Source: Candidatus Gastranaerophilus phascolarcticola
GTDB lineage: Bacteria > Cyanobacteriota > Vampirovibrionia > Gastranaerophilales > Gastranaerophilaceae
Length of the DNA stretch: 64,000 nt
Reading direction: 5' to 3'
Assembly (NCBI GenBank): GCA_001899335.1
Contig: MOYE01000002.1
Span: 27,553 to 91,552, forward strand
Within the stretch, counting starts at the first letter, position 1, and each line of letters opens with the position of its first letter. This document shows, in pieces, positions 57,702 to 64,000 of this stretch. The notes beneath the pieces were generated by a model. The model saw only the letters and a list, made by a program, of their open reading frames with translations, had not been told where the DNA came from and searched no databases. The translations under genes were made by a program, and so were the position numbers.

Positions 57702-59855
57702 TTATAATGCACAAGCTGCACAGTTGCAAGAAAGAGCTTTTTTAGCTTCTTCTAAACGAACTTTAATACGTCCGTCTACTGCAATACCTTCGCCTGTTTT
57801 TTCTGAAATTAACAATGGGTTAATATCAAGTTCGTCAATGAATTTGAAGTCGTTAACCAATTGTGATAAACGAAGTAATGTTTCTTCGATTTGTTCCATT
57901 TGTGCAGGAGTTGTTCCGCGTGCACCTTGGAGAAGTTTGTATGCTTTAACAGATTTAATCATGTCTTTAGCATCCAAATCAGTCAACGGAGCAATTCTGA
58001 ATGTTACGTCTTTCAACGCTTCAACGAATACACCGCCCAAACCGAACATCATCATTGGACCATATTGAGGGTCTGTTGCAATACCGCAAACCATTTCACG
58101 GTTGCCTTTAACCATTTCTTGAATGATTACACCTTCAAGACCTTCAATTAAACCTTTTTCAGTTAATTTTTGGATAAGGTCTTTGTATTCAGCGCGAAGT
58201 TGTGCTTCTGATTGAATGTTTACTCTTACACCGCCTACATCGGTTTTGTGAGATGTTGTTTTTGAAGTCATTTTCATTACAACAGGGTAGCCGATTGAGT
58301 TACCAAGTGTTGCAACTTCTTCTTCGTTTGTTGCCAAACCGTATTTGCAAGCGCGGATTCCGTATGCTTGGAGAACGTCGATTGATTCTAAAGTTGTCAA
58401 TTGGTCACGACCTTCTGCAATTGAAGATTTGATGATTTTTTCAACTTTTTCTCTGTCAACATCGTAGCAAGGAATTTTACCGGCAGGTTGAGCCATCCAT
58501 TGACGTTGTTGGTCAAGTCTTGCGAATGCTTCTGCACCTTCTTCTGCGTACATATAGAATGGCATGTTAACATCCATATTTGAAATTTCTGTGAAGAAAT
58601 TGCTTGTTGTCATAAATACGCCAACGATTGGTTTTGAAGGGTTTTTAGCTTTGATTTCCATTAATGCTTTTGCAACATCAATGTCTTTCAAACCTAAGAA
58701 TGGCAAGTAAATTACCATAACCATATCAACATTTTCGTCTTTAAGAACTGTTTCTAAAGTTTGTTTGTAGTGTTCGATAGGTGCAGAGGCAATCATATCA
58801 ATTGGGTTTTTAACAGATGCTGCTGACGGAAGGAAACTTCTCAATTCAGCTTTTGTTGCGTCTGTAATTTGAGCCATTTGCATACCGCTTTCGCAGATAG
58901 CATCAGTTGCCATAATACCAGGACCGCCTGAGTTTGTAACGATTGCTACGCGGTTGCCTTGCGGGATAGGGCAGTTTGAGAATGCTTTTGCGTTAGCAAA
59001 AAGGTTTTTCAAAGAAAATTCTCTGATTACGCCTGATTGTTTTAACAATGCTGCTGCTGCTTTGTCTGCGCCTGCAAGTGAACCTGTGTGTGAAGATGCT
59101 GCGCTTGCACCTGCTGCTGAACGACCTGCTTTAAGTGCTAAGATAGGTTTTTTCTTAGTAATTCTTGAAGCTAATTTACGGAAGTTAGCAGGGTTTTGGA
59201 TTGATTCCATATATAACAAAATTTGTTTAACGTCATCATCGTTTTCCCAGTATTCAAGCATAGTTTCAGCGTTAACGTCAGCTTGGTTACCGATTGAAAC
59301 GAATTGAGCGAAACCTAAGTTAAGGTCTTTAAGAATGTTCAAAATACCGCCGCCTAAAGCACCTGATTGAGAAACGAAACCGATGTCGCCTCTGATAGGT
59401 AAACTTTCAGCGAAAGTTGCGTCCATAGAAACTTCAGGGTTAGTGTTCAAAACGCCTAAGCAGTTAGGACCAACACATCTCATACCGTATTCGCGAACTT
59501 TAGCAAGTAATTGTTTTTCAACTTCAGCACCTTCGTGACCGGTTTCTTTAAAACCTGCTGTGATGATGCATAAGCCTTTAATTCCTTTTGCGTGGCATTG
59601 GTCAATTGTATCTAAAACGAATTTAGCGTTAACAACGATAACGGCTAAATCAACTTCACCAGGGATTTCTGCGATAGAAGTGTATGCTTGGAAACCTTCG
59701 ATTTCGCCGCCTTTAGGGTTAACCGGATAAATTTTTCCGTTGAATTTGTAATCTCTTAATCTTTGCATGATTTCAGAACCAATGGTTTTAGGTTTTGTTG
59801 ACGCACCTACAACCGCGATTGATTTTGGTTTCATGATTTTGTCTAAAACGTTCAT
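57702..59855 (-). CDS. ADP-forming acetate/acyl-CoA synthetase
   Basis: A 717-residue fusion of alpha and beta parts of the NDP-forming acyl-CoA synthetase. The CoA-binding domain (IAVVGASTKPKTIGSEIMQRL) and succinyl-CoA-ligase-like domains (VGPNCLGVLN, FVSQSGALGGGILN) occupy about 1-460. SHTGSLAG near 255 carries the phosphorylated His. An ATP-grasp domain with MKMTSKTTSHKTDVGGV and LGGVFVEALKDV follows to the end. It turns acyl-CoA and ADP into acid and ATP in fermentation, fitting the Fe-ADH and D-LDH genes. The end is Cys-rich (CNCAAC). Confidence 0.94.
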   Translation of the reverse strand: MNVLDKIMKPKSIAVVGASTKPKTIGSEIMQRLRDYKFNGKIYPVNPKGGEIEGFQAYTSIAEIPGEVDLAVIVVNAKFVLDTIDQCHAKGIKGLCIITAGFKETGHEGAEVEKQLLAKVREYGMRCVGPNCLGVLNTNPEVSMDATFAESLPIRGDIGFVSQSGALGGGILNILKDLNLGFAQFVSIGNQADVNAETMLEYWENDDDVKQILLYMESIQNPANFRKLASRITKKKPILALKAGRSAAGASAASSHTGSLAGADKAAAALLKQSGVIREFSLKNLFANAKAFSNCPIPQGNRVAIVTNSGGPGIMATDAICESGMQMAQITDATKAELRSFLPSAASVKNPIDMIASAPIEHYKQTLETVLKDENVDMVMVIYLPFLGLKDIDVAKALMEIKAKNPSKPIVGVFMTTSNFFTEISNMDVNMPFYMYAEEGAEAFARLDQQRQWMAQPAGKIPCYDVDREKVEKIIKSSIAEGRDQLTTLESIDVLQAYGIRACKYGLATNEEEVATLGNSIGYPVVMKMTSKTTSHKTDVGGVRVNIQSEAQLRAEYKDLIQKLTEKGLIEGLEGVIIQEMVKGNREMVCGIATDPQYGPMMMFGLGGVFVEALKDVTFRIAPLTDLDAKDMIKSVKAYKLLQGARGTTPAQMEQIEETLLRLSQLVNDFKFIDELDINPLLISEKTGEGIAVDGRIKVRLEEAKKALSCNCAACAL

Positions 59856-59907
59856 TTTTTCGCCTTTCTTTGTTGTTATTTAATTTGTTTTTAACTGTTG
59901 AGTAAAT

Positions 59908-60552
59908 CTAGTATCCAGCCGGAATCCATTCGCGCACACGGAATTTAGCGCCAAGGTCGGTTGCTATTTTTTCGCAGGCTTCAAGGTCAAGGTGTCTGCC
60001 CTTGTAATTCTCTACAACGCTTGCGGTTGTTGAAATCCCAGCCTCTGTGCAGGATTTAATAAAATCCTTTACGGCATCGTATGCGCCTTGAATATTAGGC
60101 TGAGAAAGCTCGTTGTATTCTTCTTCTGTAGATGCGTTAAGGCTGATTGAAATATCATCTATTAAAGGTTTTAATTCCGGAGCTACGTTGCGTTTGTAAA
60201 TAGCATTAGCATGTCCGTTTGAATTCACACGGATTTTTGTTGACGGATATTTATTTCTAATATATGTTGCAACTTCTTTTAATAAATCAAGTTTCAATAA
60301 CGGTTCACCGTAGCCGCAAAATATAATTTCGTTCAATGAATGTGCTTTCCCTGCATCAAGTTGTTTTTTTATAATGTTTTCAAGCTGTTCAATTACATCT
60401 TTTGCGGTAAAAATTTCAGTATCTAACCACATTTCCTGACCGCAAACATCGCCTTTATCCTGACGCAAACAAAAAATACATCTGTTTGTGCAATTGTTTG
60501 TCAAATTAATATAAATTTTATCGTCTAGTAAGTAAACTAAAGTATTTGACAT
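59908..60552 (-). CDS. TatD-associated radical SAM protein
   Basis: A 214-residue radical SAM enzyme. The cluster motif is CTNRCIFC near residues 21-28 (CxxxCxxC). FCGYGEPLLKLDLL near 83 and IRVNSNGHAN near 110 are the usual SAM-binding elements, and DDISISLNASTEEEYNELS near 145 follows. This matches the small TatD-family-associated radical SAM group; its substrate is unknown. The window tatD is not adjacent. The start has AGGAGA upstream of the ATG. Confidence 0.85.
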   Translation of the reverse strand: MSNTLVYLLDDKIYINLTNNCTNRCIFCLRQDKGDVCGQEMWLDTEIFTAKDVIEQLENIIKKQLDAGKAHSLNEIIFCGYGEPLLKLDLLKEVATYIRNKYPSTKIRVNSNGHANAIYKRNVAPELKPLIDDISISLNASTEEEYNELSQPNIQGAYDAVKDFIKSCTEAGISTTASVVENYKGRHLDLEACEKIATDLGAKFRVREWIPAGY

Positions 60553-60739
60553 TTGGACTTTCTCCTAACATAATTATGTACCGCTGAAAGACTACGGTCA
60601 AGCAAAACTTTTATAATCGTTTGTTAACATTTCTTAATATTCAAAAACAAAAAAGGCAATTCTCGAAAATCGAAATACTTTATATAAGTGTAGAAAGTTA
60701 CAAAAGGTTAGTTTAAAAAGTTATTGGTAGGTGATTGTT

Positions 60740-61255
60740 ATGTGTCTGTTCTTGATACTGACGAGAAAGTTCCAACTCATACGCTTAAAGTATGATGTGA
60801 ACACGAAAATCATGAATATAACAAGAAAGATTGGTGATCTTCAAAGATACGCGTCAAACATCGCAGACGGCAAAATCTCAATGAAAGAAATGACGGATGT
60901 TCCGTCAAAACTTTTCGGTCGACAATCAATCTTCCAACAATACGCTCATAACAGGTCGCTTCAAATGGCGAATATGCAGATGGGTATGATGGCGCCTATG
61001 ATGGCTATGCAAATGCAGGCTATGAATCCGCAATATCAGGCTATGTATCAGCAAAATATGTTTATGAATTTATATAAAGAGGCTCGGCAAGAGGCTGCAA
61101 AAGAAGAACAAAAACTTCTTAATGAACAGGAAAAAGAACTTGTTCTTGAGAAAGAAAAACTTCAAGCACTCGCACAAGAGTACGATGTAGAACTTAAAGG
61201 TCTTAAAGAGGCTGAACCTCGAGCGTACGAAATTGTGAAACCGACTTTAGCGTAG
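60740..61255 (+). CDS. Met/Gln-rich protein with coiled coil, unknown
   Basis: A 171-residue protein with a short hydrophobic start. A helical part (about 20-60) leads to a Met/Gln-rich stretch (MANMQMGMMAPMMAMQMQAMNPQYQAMYQQNMFM, about 80-115), then a charged helix (ARQEAAKEEQKLLNEQEKELVLEKEKLQALAQEYD). No Cys except at the start. No family recognised; the Met-rich part could bind copper or membranes, but that is a guess. ATG 60740 is preceded by GGTAGGTG. Ends in a terminator. Confidence 0.6.
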   Translation: MCLFLILTRKFQLIRLKYDVNTKIMNITRKIGDLQRYASNIADGKISMKEMTDVPSKLFGRQSIFQQYAHNRSLQMANMQMGMMAPMMAMQMQAMNPQYQAMYQQNMFMNLYKEARQEAAKEEQKLLNEQEKELVLEKEKLQALAQEYDVELKGLKEAEPRAYEIVKPTLA

Positions 61256-61351
61256 GTAGTGTGTAATTAAAACGTGAAGTGTGTGTAGTTTGCTTAGTGT
61301 GTTTATTTTTAAGAAAAAATCTTATCCTATCCTTAACTAACCATTTTTGGT

Positions 61352-61380
61352 GCCGGAAAATATATTTTCCGGCTTTTTAT
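61352..61380 (+). terminator. Intrinsic terminator
   Basis: GCCGGAAAATA pairs with TATTTTCCGGC, followed by TTTTT. It ends the Met-rich protein gene. Confidence 0.85.
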
Positions 61381-61391
61381 TTTTAACATTC

Positions 61392-61530
61392 AAAAAGGGG
61401 AAGATCCCATAACGGGCTTCCCCTTCTATATGGCTGCATAACCCGGAGACGTACCGGCTCCGTACAGCCCCTCTCCCACATAAACTGCCGCGGAATTTGT
61501 ACGACCCACACTATCTGGGTTTAATCCGGC
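61392..61530 (-). ncRNA. Structured RNA or 3' UTR downstream of hsp20
   Basis: On the minus strand this stretch folds as ACCCA/TGGGT (near 61500-61516), a two-part hairpin GGCTGTA/TGCAGCC with inner CGGAG/CTCCG (near 61431-61468), then a terminator AAGGGGAAG/CTTCCCCTT with T5 ending at about 61392. It begins right at the hsp20 stop. It could be the processed 3' end of that message or an independent small RNA; I do not recognise the class. Confidence 0.4.
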
Positions 61531-62007
61531 CTAGTTTATTGAGAGTTTCTTAGGCTTGCTTTCCTTAATTGCTTGCTTCGGAACTGTTATCATTAGAATC
61601 CCGTCTTTGTATTCGGCACGGCTGTCTTCTATTTTTACTGGTTCGTCAAACGAAATTGTTCTTTGATATCTGCCGTAACGAAATTCGCTTGTATGATAAC
61701 GTTCGTTTTTTTCGTCTTCTTGTTTTTGTTCTTTTTCTTCCTGTATTTCAGCTGTTATTGTCATAAAATCATTGTCTAATTCTACTTCAATATCATCTTT
61801 TTTTACGCCCGGAAGCTGAACTTTTACTTTATAATTTTTGTCGGTTTGTTTAACCTCTATTGCCGGACGCCAGGTCGCCATTTTTCTTATATTTAATGGA
61901 TTCCCTATTGCGTGCGTTAAAAACGTGTCGCGTAGAAAGTTATTTAATTCCTGGTGGATACTGTCAAAATATAGTTCCGGTTCGCGGACTATTAAATCGT
62001 TTTTCAC
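61531..62007 (-). CDS. Hsp20 family small heat-shock protein
   Basis: A 158-residue protein of standard sHsp length. The alpha-crystallin domain is at about 50-140 (WRPAIEVKQTDKNYKVKVQLPGVKKDDIEVELDNDFMTITAE), with RYGRYQRTISFDEPVKIEDSRAEYKDGILMITVPK at the end. The IxI-like tail is KKLSIN. It holds unfolded proteins. GTG 62007 has AAGGAGA 7 nt upstream. The frame runs open far upstream, but that part is not sHsp-like and overlaps the divergent D-LDH gene, so it is not coding. Confidence 0.9.
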   Translation of the reverse strand: MKNDLIVREPELYFDSIHQELNNFLRDTFLTHAIGNPLNIRKMATWRPAIEVKQTDKNYKVKVQLPGVKKDDIEVELDNDFMTITAEIQEEKEQKQEDEKNERYHTSEFRYGRYQRTISFDEPVKIEDSRAEYKDGILMITVPKQAIKESKPKKLSIN

Positions 62008-62164
62008 GGTGTGTCTCCTTTCGCTTGTATTCTCAGAATATAAGTTTTTCGGCTGCCCTTCATTGTCGGAGCGGCTAATCTTTTTGTTCTCAATTATTAG
62101 ACTTTTGCCCAATGTATTTTCTTTTTGTTCAATAAATATTTTGGTTAAAAGGAGTTTTACACTT

Positions 62165-63193
62165 ATGGCTATTGATATGTTAATGTTTGATTTTAGAGAA
62201 CCGGAGAAAAAATATTTTGAGGATAATAATTTTGATTGTTTTAATATAAAGTTCTTTGAAGGAAGTTTAAATGAGGCTGCGTTAGAAATTCTTCCGCCGG
62301 AAGTGTTTGATAATGTCACCGTTATAAGTGTGTTTATAAGCTCCGATGTTAATGAAAATGTTATAAAAAGATTTAAAAATTTACGTGTAATCGCGACTCG
62401 TTCAACAGGGGTTGATCATATTGATATTGAATATTGCAGAAAAAATCATATTGCCGTTACAAATGTAGTCAATTATGGTGCAACATCGGTTGCGCAGTAT
62501 ACTTTTGGGCTGATACTTTCTCTTGTGCGGAAGATTATACCTGCAAATCTTTATATGAGGGATTATAGTAAGAGTAATAATAGTTTTTTAGGAAGAACAC
62601 TGGATGGAATTACTTTGGGTGTTGTCGGAACAGGGGCTATCGGTGGAAGCGTTTGTCATATAGCGCATTGCTTTGATATGAAAGTTTTGGCTTATGATGT
62701 GCACCCAAAAGCAGAATTGATTGAAAAATGCGGTACTAATTATGTTGAGTTTGAGGAATTACTTAGAAATTCCGATGTCATTACTCTTCATTTGCCGTAT
62801 ACAAAAGATAATTATAATATGCTTGCAAAACCGCAGTTTGAAAAAATGGAGAAAAAACCTTTTATCATAAACACTTCACGCGGCGAATTGATTAACTTAG
62901 CTGATTTAAAAAATGCTTTATCAAGGGGGCTTATTTCGGGAGCCGGATTGGATGTTCTAAGCTGTGAATCATTAACTTTCCGTTGTGAAGAATACTGCCC
63001 GTCGTTGGGGATTTCACATGCGGAATGTATTGATGAACTCAAAATCGTTAAGGAAATTATAAATTGGGATAATGTAATCATAACTCCGCACATTGCTTAC
63101 GAAACACAGGAATCTGTTGATTATATACTTCACACTTCTATGATTTCAATTATGGACTTTTTCAAGGGCGCTAACACCGACCGCGTTGTTTAG
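62165..63193 (+). CDS. D-isomer specific 2-hydroxyacid dehydrogenase (D-lactate type)
   Basis: A 342-residue NAD-dependent enzyme. The nucleotide-binding domain has LGVVGTGAIGGSVCHIAHCFDMKVLAYD near 145-172. The catalytic Arg lies in NTSRGELI near 232 and the His in ITPHIAYE near 297. It probably makes D-lactate from pyruvate, matching the fermentative set. ATG 62165 has AAAAGGAG about 10 nt upstream; a longer in-frame extension overlaps hsp20 and is not coding. It is followed after 15 bp by the DUF4127 gene. Confidence 0.92.
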   Translation: MAIDMLMFDFREPEKKYFEDNNFDCFNIKFFEGSLNEAALEILPPEVFDNVTVISVFISSDVNENVIKRFKNLRVIATRSTGVDHIDIEYCRKNHIAVTNVVNYGATSVAQYTFGLILSLVRKIIPANLYMRDYSKSNNSFLGRTLDGITLGVVGTGAIGGSVCHIAHCFDMKVLAYDVHPKAELIEKCGTNYVEFEELLRNSDVITLHLPYTKDNYNMLAKPQFEKMEKKPFIINTSRGELINLADLKNALSRGLISGAGLDVLSCESLTFRCEEYCPSLGISHAECIDELKIVKEIINWDNVIITPHIAYETQESVDYILHTSMISIMDFFKGANTDRVV

Positions 63194-63208
63194 TATATAA
63201 TATTTCCT

Positions 63209-64000
63209 ATGAGAATAGGATTTGTACCAATAGATAACCGACCGGTATGTTATACTCTGCCAAAACTTATTGCGGAGATTGACAGCGATATTGAACTCTT
63301 TATGCCTGAACGTTCGTATTTGGGCGATTTGGTTAAGTATGCCGATACGGAGGCGATTTTGGCATGGCTTGAAACCCTGAAGGAAATGGATGCGTTCGTT
63401 ATTTCGCTTGACACTCTTGCTTATGGCGGTTTGATTTCATCCAGAAGAAGTCCGGATACTTATGAAGAAATTTTAAACCGGATTGAAAGGCTCAAAAATA
63501 TTCTTAAAGGCAAAAAGGTATATGCTTTTTCAAGCATAATGCGGATTTCTAACAATAATATTAATCAGGAAGAAAAGCCGTATTGGGATAAGTGGGGAAA
63601 AAAGATTTTTGAATATTCTTGGAATTTTCACAAAAATAATTCCGCGGTTAGCGATGTTCCGGCTGAAATCCTTGAGGACTATCTGCAAACCAGAAAACGA
63701 AATTTTGAGATTAATAAGGTTTATCTTGAATGGCAAAAAGAGGGGATTTTTGACACTCTGATTTTTTCGAAAGATGATTGTGCGGAATTCGGGTTGAATG
63801 TTCAGGAAGCCAATGCTTTGAAATCCCTTGGCGCTGCAATAAAAACCGGCGCGGATGAAATACCTCTTTCGCTGCTTGCCCGGGCAATCGCCGGTTGTGT
63901 TATGATTAAGCCGATTTTTCTTGAGGAGGAGCAAAAATATCTTATTTCTAATTACGAAGACATTCCAATTGAAGAATGTGTGAAAAATCAAATCGAACTT
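63209..64000 (+). CDS. DUF4127 family protein, truncated by the window end
   Basis: At least 264 residues from ATG 63209, open to the last base. MRIGFVPIDNRPVCYTLPKL, ELFMPERSYLGDL and AFVISLDTLAYGGLISSRR match the DUF4127 opening. Members are cytoplasmic or exported proteins without known activity; the conserved acidic residues suggest a hydrolase. No signal peptide here. It lies 15 bp after the D-LDH-like gene, so they are probably one operon. Confidence 0.8.
   Translation, partial: MRIGFVPIDNRPVCYTLPKLIAEIDSDIELFMPERSYLGDLVKYADTEAILAWLETLKEMDAFVISLDTLAYGGLISSRRSPDTYEEILNRIERLKNILKGKKVYAFSSIMRISNNNINQEEKPYWDKWGKKIFEYSWNFHKNNSAVSDVPAEILEDYLQTRKRNFEINKVYLEWQKEGIFDTLIFSKDDCAEFGLNVQEANALKSLGAAIKTGADEIPLSLLARAIAGCVMIKPIFLEEEQKYLISNYEDIPIEECVKNQIEL

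Noticed and set aside
61838..62164. N-terminal extension of the D-2-hydroxyacid dehydrogenase
   Set aside because: It is antisense to hsp20 and shows no family similarity; ATG 62165 has AAAAGGAG upstream.
62008..62319. N-terminal extension of Hsp20
   Set aside because: The extra 100 residues are not sHsp-like and overlap the divergent D-LDH start region; GTG 62007 has a good ribosome-binding site.
1..64000. CRISPR arrays, insertion sequences and integrases
   Set aside because: No regular spaced repeats, transposase motifs or tyrosine/serine recombinase motifs were recognised anywhere in the window.

Overview
The window is a dense bacterial chromosome segment with moderately low GC. It has short intergenic gaps, many overlapping stop/start codons, intrinsic terminators and sigma70-type promoters. 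The gene mix is flagellar rod genes, a fermentative iron-dependent alcohol dehydrogenase, ADP-forming acyl-CoA synthetase, ATP-type PEP carboxykinase, D-2-hydroxyacid dehydrogenase, FixC/FixX and a large family of type IV pilin-like proteins. There is no photosynthesis or respiratory-chain gene. This best fits an anaerobic gut lineage such as Vampirovibrionia/Gastranaerophilales (Melainabacteria); that placement is an inference from gene content, not a proven assignment.

Layout. 1-5.4 kb: MATE exporter, YkgJ-like cysteine-cluster protein, a GH13-like protein coupled to a predicted ferritin-like protein, and two small unknowns. 5.4-8.3 kb: an accessory-looking stretch with three XRE regulators, a secreted AT-rich nuclease, a roughly 390-nt possible noncoding RNA, and tRNA-Val and tRNA-Cys in a mosaic of hairpins. 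8.3-17.2 kb: sensor kinase-like protein, acyltransferase, pilin A, a flgF/G-flgB-flgC rod operon, an M14 amidase, ftsY, nusB, Fe-ADH. 17.3-22 kb: a 1113-aa membrane protein built from repeats and a kinase/response-regulator pair. 22-27.9 kb: rmuC, thioesterase, rsuA/rluB-like, coaE, purB, rpmB, serS. 27.9-39.7 kb: mannose-1-P guanylyltransferase, TPR protein, pilin B, CtpA, tlyA, tatD, rsmD, fixCX and a frameshifted LuxR-type gene. 39.7-54.2 kb: pckA, cca, rluD, lspA, dnaB, comEC, dnaA, ruvA, prepilin peptidase and a sigma factor. 54.2-64 kb: tolC, the convergent pilins C and D, acyl-CoA synthetase, radical SAM, hsp20, D-LDH-like and a truncated DUF4127 gene.

Two systems stand out. (1) Four pilin-like genes share an almost identical N-terminal half. 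In each, a run of 12-14 G sits in the leader between the start codon and the prepilin cleavage site. In this assembly every one of the four runs has a length that puts the start codon out of frame, and inserting or deleting 1-2 G would restore each fusion. This looks like a combinatorial phase-variable pilus or adhesin repertoire. The prepilin peptidase needed to process the products is encoded at 52.4-53.4 kb. (2) At 45.6-45.8 kb a 23-residue hydrophobic peptide with an ideal ribosome-binding site is covered end to end by an opposing roughly 105-nt RNA with its own consensus promoter and terminator. That is the architecture of a type I toxin-antitoxin pair.

The housekeeping genes fall into coupled groups: nusB-ftsY-M14 amidase; thioesterase-pseudouridine synthase-coaE-purB; rsmD-tatD-tlyA; lspA-rluD; dnaA-ruvA. 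No insertion sequence, CRISPR array, integrase or rRNA operon was seen.
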